Part shown: in pieces, positions 1 through 7,962 of the stretch
Position numbering within the stretch: position 1 is the stretch's first letter
How the letters are laid out: each line of letters begins with the position of its first letter
Assembly: GCF_044335535.1 (NCBI RefSeq)
Contig: NZ_JBIQVZ010000003.1
Span: forward strand, 434,001-498,000
Length of the DNA stretch: 64,000 nt
Direction of reading: 5' to 3'
Origin: Mariniflexile sp044335535
GTDB taxonomy: Bacteria; Bacteroidota; Bacteroidia; Flavobacteriales; Flavobacteriaceae
The notes under the pieces: generated by a model
Seen by the model: only the letters and a program-made list of their open reading frames with translations
Database searches by the model: none
What the model was told of the DNA's origin: nothing
Position numbers and translations under genes: made by a program

Positions 1-192
1 ACGTGCCATAACGTGGTGAATCCCCGGAAGTCCGTTTGCTGAAGGCGGCCCTTCAAAAAATACAAACGATTCGTTGTTTTCTCTAGTTGAAACACTTTTT
101 TCAAATATGTTGTTTTCTTGCCAATAGTTAAGAATTTCTTCGGCTACTTTTGGTAAGTCAAGACCTTTATATTCAGGGAATTTAGTACTCAT
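1..192 (-). CDS. ileS: Isoleucyl-tRNA synthetase, N-terminal part (cut by window edge)
   Basis: The reverse strand from 192 to 1 reads as the first 64 residues of a class I aminoacyl-tRNA synthetase. It starts MSTKFPEYKG and reaches the segment FEGPPSANGLPGIHHVMAR, where GIHH is the HIGH-type ATP-binding signature in the context typical of IleRS. IleRS charges tRNA-Ile in the cytoplasm. The rest of the gene lies outside the window. An in-frame ATG also exists 15 nt upstream (205-207). I prefer 192 because a promoter-like TAATTTCG lies only 9 nt before the upper ATG, and because the MSTKFPEY start is the one I know from the family. Family call is firm; start choice is moderate. Confidence 0.9.
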   Translation of the reverse strand, partial: MSTKFPEYKGLDLPKVAEEILNYWQENNIFEKSVSTRENNESFVFFEGPPSANGLPGIHHVMAR

Positions 193-297
193 TGTATCAA
201 ATTTCATTTCGAGGTGCGAAATTAAGGAATTTTGATAAAACAGCGTGGTTAAATAACTAAAAAACCTTTGGTAGGTCTTAAATATTGCACAATTAAT

Positions 298-762
298 CTA
301 ATGTGTCTTTTTAAATGCTTTTTGAAAACGGTTGGCTTTATCTAAAAGTAGCTTCTCTTCTTCTGAACTAACATGTTCTTTTACAATGACTCTTTTGTTA
401 TGAATGTAGATTTTTTTAACAGGTGTATTTGCCAATTCAGAGACGATAAAAAACAATTTATTGTCCGAAAAATAATAAGTTTCGATGATTGTTTTATCTA
501 TGATTTCGATGTTTTTTATTTTCGATAATTCTTTACTATTTTCATCAAAAAACACATAATATTTAAAGATTCCTACGTCTTTAAAACCTTCTTTATCGGT
601 TAAAGCGCCTTCCGTTTTGGTTTCTTTTAAATCTTTATTGGCATCAATTTTAGAAACCTTCTTTTCTGTTTCGGCAATAGCTGCATCCGTGCTTAAATTT
701 GTTTTAGTACCACAAGAAAAAACGGTTAGCAATAGAAATATAAGGCTTAAATAATTTTTCAT
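298..762 (-). CDS. Small predicted lipoprotein, function unknown
   Basis: 154 residues. The N-terminus (MKNYLSLIFLLLTVFSCG) is a short signal peptide ending at Cys17, so a lipid-anchored envelope protein is expected, although the residues before the cysteine are a loose lipobox. The body is charged and lysine-rich with no domain I recognise. It contains a stretch about the strand-rich region FKYYVFFDENSKE. It lies on the same strand as ileS, 90-105 nt upstream of it, and downstream of the large surface-protein gene. There is no sequence sign that it takes part in tRNA charging. Lipoprotein status is inferred from the signal; function is unknown. Confidence 0.7.
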   Translation of the reverse strand: MKNYLSLIFLLLTVFSCGTKTNLSTDAAIAETEKKVSKIDANKDLKETKTEGALTDKEGFKDVGIFKYYVFFDENSKELSKIKNIEIIDKTIIETYYFSDNKLFFIVSELANTPVKKIYIHNKRVIVKEHVSSEEEKLLLDKANRFQKAFKKTH

Positions 763-848
763 TTAGTTGAATTTATCAATCCATGTGAATTTAGGATATA
801 AAAAAAGCCTAAACAAATATTTAGACTTTATTTATGAGTGAAGCTAAG

Positions 849-3800
849 TTAATTAACTATTATTTTTTTAGTAATTACCTGGCCTGTTTTGGTTTTAAAC
901 CACGCCACATAGGTGCCAGTTGCCACATTTGATATCTTTAACCCATTGTTCAGGGTTTCTTGGGATACATTTTTAAACTCCAATACCGTTTGACCACGCA
1001 TATTCACTATGGCCAATTTATCGATAGATGTATTTAGCTTTTTACCATACAAGGTATTTGTAGCATTTTGATAAAAGATAAAGTTTTCTGAAACCGTAGC
1101 TTCTTCAGTGCTTAAGCTTCGTTTTTCTGACTGGAATACGATCTCGAACCTTTTATTGAACTTTCCTTGTGTTGATGAAAACCTATAGGCCATATCCTGG
1201 GTTAAATCGAAGTATTCGCCCGTTTCATTATCTCTTAAATAAATGTCTTGTTTTTTATCTATATTTACAAATTCGGTAGCTTTAATCTCAAAGGTGTTAT
1301 TGCCCGAGGATTTAAAGTTCAGGGAAACCACCTTATCGGCTGTAATAGGACCGTATGCCTGTAAATTCATGTTTATTCCATCTAAATTTAGGTTGAAATC
1401 GTTATTGCTGCCTTCATCACATTCGGCGTCATAGCCATAATCGTAGCCATCAGTAGTTGTTTCACTAAAGCCTAAAAGCACCTCTCTTCGTATTTTTGGA
1501 CCAACGACCGAGTTGAACTCTAAACGGATTTTCTTCATCTCGGTACTTTGTTGTGCTTTAGGTGTCTTAGTTGTACTTTTGCTTTTTACCGATTTAAAAA
1601 AAGTAGCACCATTGTCATAAGTGCCATCGGCATCGGCTTCTTTTACAAATACACGTTGGTCGTTATTAAAAACAATCGTACCGGTTGCTACAATTTCTGT
1701 GAAAAAACCCTGACCAACTGGAATATATTTTGAAGGTGTTAAGGTACCATCTTGAGATCCATTGGTTGCTCCTTCTATTCCTACAAATTGATATGCCCTA
1801 CAGGAACCTAATTTATTTACTTGGGCATATCCAGCTTTGTATTCATTTAAATAATGGCTTTCTCCGGCCCATTGTTGCCATAAATGGAGCGTACCATCAA
1901 TAACACCTTCATTGTCGTCAATAAATTTATGGACATCCAAAGCTGATGGGTAAGGGTTCCCTAAAAGATAGTCCGTTTTTGATACTGAGGTTACGGATCC
2001 GGGGCCGCCTACATCGGTAACATTTACTAAAATAGTACCGTTATTGGGTTTGCCTTCAAAGATATATTGTTGTTGTAAACCCGGATTTCCTGTGCCTTTT
2101 TGAGTGTATCCCACCCCAGGTGGTAATGATGTGTTTGGATTAAAAGATGCCCAATCCCAATAGGTTTTTCCATTTTTAAAGGTAAAGAGCCAATAGGTAC
2201 TGATTTTGCCCACTTCATTATATGCCGAGGTAAATTGCATGTTAAATCCCATTTCATCCTTAAGCATATTTAGCTTAAATGACGTGTTGTTGGTATTGTT
2301 GGTTGCTGTATTGTTATCGGTTAGGCTTGTTACACCTAATATACCAACAGGCGATGACCAATAGTTATATCTATACGGATTGGAAGTGCCTTCTTGACGG
2401 CGTAAAATTTTGCCTGTAGCAGAAGTTACCAAATCGCTTGTAGTGGTCTGCAACAATTGTGAATCATCTTTTAAATCTAAAGTGCCGTTCAACTCTAAAT
2501 ACCAACTGTTTAGAACTTGATTGCTATCATTTACCGTTAAGGTTTTGTCTGTATCGATGAATAAGCCAATTGATTTAACAGGATGACTGGTTGTTACATT
2601 ATTTTTAATTTGAATAATACTCCAATCTTTATTATTGGCAGCATCTACAATATCCCAAACACTGCCATATAGCCACGTGTTTGTAGATGTCCAATCACCA
2701 TCGTCATTCGATATATAAGGTATTGGAGCAGTTTCATCTTGAAAGGAGGTGATGTTATGTAATTTGGTAATTCTATCAAAAGATGAAAAATCGGAAGTGC
2801 GTGAATTAGAAACAATAAGACTTAAAGGATAGTAAGCTAATAAACTTGTCCAAGATATGGTAGCATTAGTAGAAATATCCGTAATATTTTTATTAATCAC
2901 TTTACCTTTTACAATGCCATTATTGTTTTCAATTTCCTGATAAACCATACGTTGTATTTGACTATCTGTAAGCACAGTATTAAATACTCTTACTTCATCT
3001 ATATCACCTTTAAAATATTCGCTACCTGAACTGGTCGATCGGCGTCCTATTTCAAAATTACCATTAGAAGAAGCAGAATTAGCTATGGTAGACCCCGTAG
3101 CGCCAACATTTATACTTGTTATGAACACTCCATCTACATACAGCTTCATAATTCCCGTGGTACTCGAAAAAGTTCCGGTAATATGATGCCATTCGTCGTA
3201 GTTAATATTAGTTGATGCTGAAATTGTTTTTAGGGTTGTTGCTGAGGTTTTCAATGTAAAGGAAGGCTTGTTCCCATTTTCCAACCATAACCTACAGCCT
3301 ACATCCTCACCAGCTATGGTCATATTGGTACTATTTCCAGAATCGGACAACACCCAGGCCATGATAGTCACATTACTTTCGCCGTTAATAAAATTGGGGG
3401 TGGTTGCATGATCATCTACCCCATCGAAGTCCAGTTTAGATTCTTCAATAAAAGGGTTTATAATAATATCGCCGCCACAATTTGCCAAAATCTCTTCGTT
3501 AGAGCTAGGTAATGTAACATCTAATAGAATATCAATGTCTTCCGTACAACTACCACAAACACTATCAAAACCACCTCCATCATCTACATCGTAATATAAA
3601 TGCCCAGTAATAATCCCATTATTACTTAAGATTGCATTATTACGCACCACAAGAAACGATGTTTTATCGTTACCAATTAAACTAACGTTGTTTATATCGA
3701 TATTATTTACAATTAAAATGTCGTCATTATTGAACAGGCTAGAACCAAAATTTAAACTACCATCTATAATAATTAACCCATAGTTAGTATAATCTGCATT

Positions 3801-4466
3801 TAATGTCATATCTGTGCGAATATATGTTGAACACAAATTTTTCAAACCACTTGAACCTCCAGAACTTAAAGAACCATCCACTTCAAATAAACCACAATTA
3901 TTAAAAGGCGCATTTATTGAAGCATCTCCTTGTACAGTAACTTTAGAGTTTTCATAGCTGGTCATGGATGCCTGCCCTCCTAAACTTAAATTGCCTCCAA
4001 CATTTAGTTGTCCCGCATTATCTATGGTTGCCGCTCCACCTGGAGCAAAATCACCTGGCACAGAGAGAATACCATTGGTGTCTATGGTTATGGACAAACC
4101 AGCTAGCGATGGTGTAGTTGTAAAGTTAATTTCTCCAGCAGTTAAAATTTTTGAAGTACTGGTAAAGCCAGTCACAGACCCTGTATATTGTATACCGTAT
4201 GCCACATAAAATGTTCCTCTAATATTAAACGAAAAATTACCTGTATAATTAGCTAAAATACAGATAGATTCACTTGAGGCTAAAGAAGTAGGAGCTAAAG
4301 TTGGCAGCCCAGAAGCATTAATCCAACCTGCAGTTGTATATGAGTATGTGCAGGTTGCAGGAGCATTTGGTGGCACAAAGGTATTTCCACTACATGTTTG
4401 CGCTTCCAGACTAAAAACTAATAACAATCCAATTAGGTTTAAAACTAAATTCAATGTAGGTTTCAT
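849..4466 (-). CDS. Large secreted LamG-domain protein with T9SS C-terminal sorting domain
   Basis: 1205 residues. Residues 1-22 form a Sec signal peptide (ends LLLVFSLEAQ). Residues ~25-330 are a repetitive beta-rich region with glycine/asparagine patterns (LNVGGNLSLGGQA), probably a beta-helix or stalk. Residues ~345-505 resemble a LamG/concanavalin-like domain (LDFDGVDD, then DEWHHITGTF and LYVDG, KGDIDEVRVFN). The central part has DDGDWTSTNTWLYGSVW-type surface-protein segments. The last ~80 residues are a type A T9SS sorting domain ending in ATGTYVAWFKTKTGQVITKK. The protein is therefore likely exported through the outer membrane by T9SS and kept on or released from the surface; a carbohydrate- or protein-binding role is inference. 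It stands alone, with a 574-nt upstream gap. Confidence 0.85.
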   Translation of the reverse strand: MKPTLNLVLNLIGLLLVFSLEAQTCSGNTFVPPNAPATCTYSYTTAGWINASGLPTLAPTSLASSESICILANYTGNFSFNIRGTFYVAYGIQYTGSVTGFTSTSKILTAGEINFTTTPSLAGLSITIDTNGILSVPGDFAPGGAATIDNAGQLNVGGNLSLGGQASMTSYENSKVTVQGDASINAPFNNCGLFEVDGSLSSGGSSGLKNLCSTYIRTDMTLNADYTNYGLIIIDGSLNFGSSLFNNDDILIVNNIDINNVSLIGNDKTSFLVVRNNAILSNNGIITGHLYYDVDDGGGFDSVCGSCTEDIDILLDVTLPSSNEEILANCGGDIIINPFIEESKLDFDGVDDHATTPNFINGESNVTIMAWVLSDSGNSTNMTIAGEDVGCRLWLENGNKPSFTLKTSATTLKTISASTNINYDEWHHITGTFSSTTGIMKLYVDGVFITSINVGATGSTIANSASSNGNFEIGRRSTSSGSEYFKGDIDEVRVFNTVLTDSQIQRMVYQEIENNNGIVKGKVINKNITDISTNATISWTSLLAYYPLSLIVSNSRTSDFSSFDRITKLHNITSFQDETAPIPYISNDDGDWTSTNTWLYGSVWDIVDAANNKDWSIIQIKNNVTTSHPVKSIGLFIDTDKTLTVNDSNQVLNSWYLELNGTLDLKDDSQLLQTTTSDLVTSATGKILRRQEGTSNPYRYNYWSSPVGILGVTSLTDNNTATNNTNNTSFKLNMLKDEMGFNMQFTSAYNEVGKISTYWLFTFKNGKTYWDWASFNPNTSLPPGVGYTQKGTGNPGLQQQYIFEGKPNNGTILVNVTDVGGPGSVTSVSKTDYLLGNPYPSALDVHKFIDDNEGVIDGTLHLWQQWAGESHYLNEYKAGYAQVNKLGSCRAYQFVGIEGATNGSQDGTLTPSKYIPVGQGFFTEIVATGTIVFNNDQRVFVKEADADGTYDNGATFFKSVKSKSTTKTPKAQQSTEMKKIRLEFNSVVGPKIRREVLLGFSETTTDGYDYGYDAECDEGSNNDFNLNLDGINMNLQAYGPITADKVVSLNFKSSGNNTFEIKATEFVNIDKKQDIYLRDNETGEYFDLTQDMAYRFSSTQGKFNKRFEIVFQSEKRSLSTEEATVSENFIFYQNATNTLYGKKLNTSIDKLAIVNMRGQTVLEFKNVSQETLNNGLKISNVATGTYVAWFKTKTGQVITKKIIVN

Positions 4467-5040
4467 AACGTTAATAATTTGGTTAAGGCCATTAGTTATT
4501 CACTTCATGTGAAAATCTAATACTACAAATGAATACTTGAGGGGAGTATATCACTAATTAAACAAGCCAGATTCATGGCTTACAATGAATTAATAACACA
4601 ATATTAGCAATAAATTATTTACTAATCTAATAAAAAAAAGCATTTTTATCGATTAAGTGTTAAATATATTCGTTTAAAAGCAAAAATTATTTAACACGAC
4701 ACCATCAAAAACTTTAATTAATCACCATTTTTTTTGATAATTAGCTCTTTATGGGTTAAGATTTTATAGTATCTCTTGTTTGAGAGACATTTTTACTTTA
4801 TTTTGAAGATACCTTGAGGGCAAAGTAAGCTCCAGAGTACTAAATAACTGTCTAAATTTTGGCTTTTTGGTGACGGATTACCACAGAAATTATCATTTAA
4901 TATTGATTATGGCAAATAAAAAAAGGCTTTTTTGTTAAGCGATTAAAATATCCGTTTAAAAGTAATCTTTTGTAAGATTTTATTTTTGACAAACATATAG
5001 AGCCACCATTAAAACATACAAGATGCTTTTATGGAGTGCT
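4467..5040. other. AT-rich intergenic region with two related motifs, no gene seen
   Basis: This gap separates the radA stop from the start of the large surface-protein gene. No open frame of interest is visible. Two segments share words: near 4655-4690 CGATTAAGTG then ATATTCGTTTAAAAG, and near 4939-4965 CGATTAAAAT then ATCCGTTTAAAAG. The first lies about 190 nt before the surface-protein start and could be part of its control region. That is inference only. Confidence 0.3.
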
Positions 5041-6402
5041 TTAGCCTAAAAAAACAGTAACCAAATCTTCAATCTTAGAAATTAATTGAATTTTAATGCC
5101 TGTATTTTTAAGTGCTATTTTATTATATTTAGATACAAAAATGGTAGAAAACCCTAATTTTTCGGCTTCCAAAATACGTTGTTCTATGCGTTGAACGGGG
5201 CGTATTTCTCCCAAAAGACCAACTTCTGCTGCAAAGCAAAAATCTTTTGGCAATGATATATCTTCATTAGATGACAAAATGGAGGCTACAACTGCTAAGT
5301 CTATAGCTGGATCATCAACCGTTATACCGCCTGTAATATTTAAAAACACATCTTTAGCACCTAAACGAAAACCGGCACGTTTTTCTAAAACAGCTAAAAG
5401 CATGTTCAAACGTTTGGCATTAAAACCTGTAGCACTACGTTGCGGTGTGCCGTAAACCGCAGTACTTACCAATGCTTGCACTTCAATCATTAATGGGCGC
5501 ATACCTTCTAGGGTTGCAGCAATGGCGTTACCTGAAAGCTCTTCATCCTTTTTAGAAATTAGAATTTCAGATGGGTTGGAAACTTCACGCAAACCAGACC
5601 CTTGCATTTCATATATGCCCAACTCATTGGTAGAGCCAAAGCGGTTTTTATGTGCTCGTAAAATTCTAAAAACATGGTTGCGGTCACCCTCAAATTGCAA
5701 AACTGTATCGACCATGTGTTCTAAAATTTTAGGACCCGCTATATTGCCGTCTTTCGTTATATGACCAATGAGTAATACAGGAGTTGCGGTTTCTTTAGCA
5801 AATTTGATAAGTTCGGTAGTGCATTCTTTTATTTGGGAAATACTTCCTGAAGACGATTCGATATAATCACTATGAAGCGTTTGAATAGAATCGATAATAA
5901 CAATGTCCGGCTCTAAAGCTTCAATTTGCTTGAAGATGTTTTGGGTTTTGGTTTCAGTAAGTATATAACAGTTATTATGCTTTGGGTTAATGCGTTCCGC
6001 ACGCATTTTTATTTGTTTTTGGCTTTCTTCGCCCGAAACATATAAGGTTTTATAGGGTAATTTCAATGAAATTTGAAGGAGTAAAGTACTTTTTCCTATG
6101 CCTGGTTCGCCACCTAATAGAGTTAAGGATCCAGGTACAATACCACCACCAAGTACGCGATTAAACTCACCGTCAAAAGTGTCTAACCGTGCTTCTTTTG
6201 ATGTGTCAATATCTTGAACTCGTAACGGAACAGCGGCCTTTTTTATCGCAGATGTTGGCGATTTCCAATCACTTTTTTCAGGTGTTTGAATCACTTCTTC
6301 AACTATGGTGTTCCACGCTTTACAAGCGTTACATTGTCCTTGCCATTTGGCATGTTGCGAACCGCAGTTCTGACAAAAAAAGGTGGTTTTTACTTTTGCC
6401 AT
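5041..6402 (-). CDS. radA: DNA repair protein RadA (Sms)
   Basis: 453 residues, the usual family length. An N-terminal zinc finger has Cys10, Cys13, Cys24 and Cys27. A RecA-type ATPase core has Walker A GEPGIGKST at residues 98-106, the RadA-specific KNRFG motif at 252-256, and a C-terminal Lon-protease-like domain (GGITVDDPAIDLAVVASI). RadA is a branch-migration helicase-like ATPase that helps process recombination intermediates in the cytoplasm. The gene lies 55 nt downstream of the esterase-like gene on the same strand, so co-transcription is possible. All signature motifs are intact. Confidence 0.97.
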   Translation of the reverse strand: MAKVKTTFFCQNCGSQHAKWQGQCNACKAWNTIVEEVIQTPEKSDWKSPTSAIKKAAVPLRVQDIDTSKEARLDTFDGEFNRVLGGGIVPGSLTLLGGEPGIGKSTLLLQISLKLPYKTLYVSGEESQKQIKMRAERINPKHNNCYILTETKTQNIFKQIEALEPDIVIIDSIQTLHSDYIESSSGSISQIKECTTELIKFAKETATPVLLIGHITKDGNIAGPKILEHMVDTVLQFEGDRNHVFRILRAHKNRFGSTNELGIYEMQGSGLREVSNPSEILISKKDEELSGNAIAATLEGMRPLMIEVQALVSTAVYGTPQRSATGFNAKRLNMLLAVLEKRAGFRLGAKDVFLNITGGITVDDPAIDLAVVASILSSNEDISLPKDFCFAAEVGLLGEIRPVQRIEQRILEAEKLGFSTIFVSKYNKIALKNTGIKIQLISKIEDLVTVFLG

Positions 6403-6457
6403 ATTCCTCTTCTAACCTCTCCAAAGAAGAGGAATTAATTCTATTTTTAAATTTATA

Positions 6458-7606
6458 TCAGTAACCGAAATCTGCTTTAATAGCATCTGCTTTTTCAAGC
6501 ATTAAATCTTTAGTGATACCAGCAATTTCATCAAAAGTATAACCTGTTTGATAGGTTCGCATGGCTTTTTTAGATTCTCCAGTTTCTTCATAAAATCGAG
6601 CTAAATAATAATTTCCTAAAAGTGTTTTTGGGTATTCGTCGCGTGCAATTTTACCTAAAACTTCATAATATTCGAATTTTTGTGTCTTTTCAATAGCTGC
6701 CGATATGGCTTTAAAGTCATTAACAAGAATTTGTTTTTTTATACCAAAGAGCTCATGAATGGTTTTGTACTTTTCTTCAAGATATGCCACCGGCGAACCT
6801 TCTAATTTTAGAATAGTTTCAGTGTATTCATCTTTACTTATAGGTTGAAACACTTTAAATATAGCTTCAATGGCATTTGGAATGGCATGAGTAGGCACCG
6901 AATAATGCGATGGATTATCAAAATTATTGAACTTATAGAATAGATTTTTGTTGTCTAATGCTGAAATATCGGTGTTTAAAGCATCTGTCATTTTTTTAAT
7001 CGACGATGAATCATTATTAGTATTTGCCAAATAGTAAAAAGTTTTAGATGGTATTTTACCTAATACTCCTGGAAGATAATCTAGCATTTTAGGAGCCAGT
7101 TCTGGACTAATAGTTATGTATCCACTAAATATAGGGTTTGGTTTCAGTAAAAAATAATTAATGAAGTTTGCCGTTTCACCATGCCCAACAGCGATTCTAA
7201 AATTAGCGGCTTTATATTTTTTTTCTAAATACGGAATAAGTTCTATGCCTATGAACTCGAAAAAGTTAGCGCCAGTTTCTATGGGTAACGAATTTTGTTC
7301 GGAATACATACAATCATCATAACGTTTATCATATTGATTGATGCCTACTACAATAGCTGCTGGCATATCTTCCCAATAGGAGTAGTAATCTACATTTCCA
7401 GCTACAGCTTCAAACAAATAATCACCATCCAAAACAATAAATAAAGGATATCTTTTATCGCTATTAGCGTCATATCCTCTTGGGAATTGGATTTTTAATT
7501 CACGTGTTTCACCAAGTTTTGCAGACTCTATAGTTTCATATTTTACTTGAGCATTAAAACTACTAATGGAACAAAAAACCAATAAAACGGAAAGAAGTTG
7601 TTTCAT
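6458..7606 (-). CDS. Secreted esterase-like alpha/beta-hydrolase fold protein without the nucleophile Ser
   Basis: 382 residues with a signal peptide ending SSFNAQ. The segment RYPLFIVLDGDYLFE and the order of the following strands match the putative esterase (esterase D/enterochelin esterase-like) family. At the nucleophile elbow, where the family normally has G-H-S-x-G-G, this protein reads V-G-H-G-E-T (residues 140-145): Gly143 stands where Ser is expected. The C-terminal ~120 residues have a TPR-like pattern (LGNYYLARFYEETGESKKAMRTY). It is exported to the periplasm or beyond. Because the nucleophile is missing, hydrolase activity is doubtful; a binding or non-catalytic role is equally possible. 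Family call is from motifs and fold order only. Confidence 0.7.
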   Translation of the reverse strand: MKQLLSVLLVFCSISSFNAQVKYETIESAKLGETRELKIQFPRGYDANSDKRYPLFIVLDGDYLFEAVAGNVDYYSYWEDMPAAIVVGINQYDKRYDDCMYSEQNSLPIETGANFFEFIGIELIPYLEKKYKAANFRIAVGHGETANFINYFLLKPNPIFSGYITISPELAPKMLDYLPGVLGKIPSKTFYYLANTNNDSSSIKKMTDALNTDISALDNKNLFYKFNNFDNPSHYSVPTHAIPNAIEAIFKVFQPISKDEYTETILKLEGSPVAYLEEKYKTIHELFGIKKQILVNDFKAISAAIEKTQKFEYYEVLGKIARDEYPKTLLGNYYLARFYEETGESKKAMRTYQTGYTFDEIAGITKDLMLEKADAIKADFGY

Positions 7607-7720
7607 TTTAAAAATGATTTGAGATTTTAATGCAAGGTATGAAATTAGTTAAAACTAAAAAAAGGGAATTGAGTGTTAGGTTTTGGGCGGAAGCTTCTAT
7701 ATAATGATAATGAAAACAAG

Positions 7721-7756
7721 AACCACAATCCTATAAACAAGGGTCGTGGTTTTTTG
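7721..7756. terminator. Weak candidate hairpin terminator
   Basis: AACCAC at 7721-7726 pairs with GTGGTT at 7746-7751 with partial extension through CCT/GGG, followed on the plus strand by a T run. It lies in the 356-nt gap below the PLP/GNAT gene stop (7963), where a minus-strand terminator is expected; on that strand the T tract is interrupted. The rest of 7607-7962 shows nothing recognisable. Confidence 0.3.
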
Positions 7757-7962
7757 TGATAAAAACAACAAAAACTGCGAAGAAGCTATAAACCCCTTAC
7801 CCTTATGAAGAAGAACGAGAATTTATCAATTTAAATATCTAGCACAGTCCCTATAAAATTTGTTCGACTTTTTGTTGCAAGTCCAGTTTTCTCGCTGATA
7901 ACTTAAGCTTACCACTTTTTCTTTAAATCCTTCGCTATAATTTCTTTTTGGTTATTCAAACC

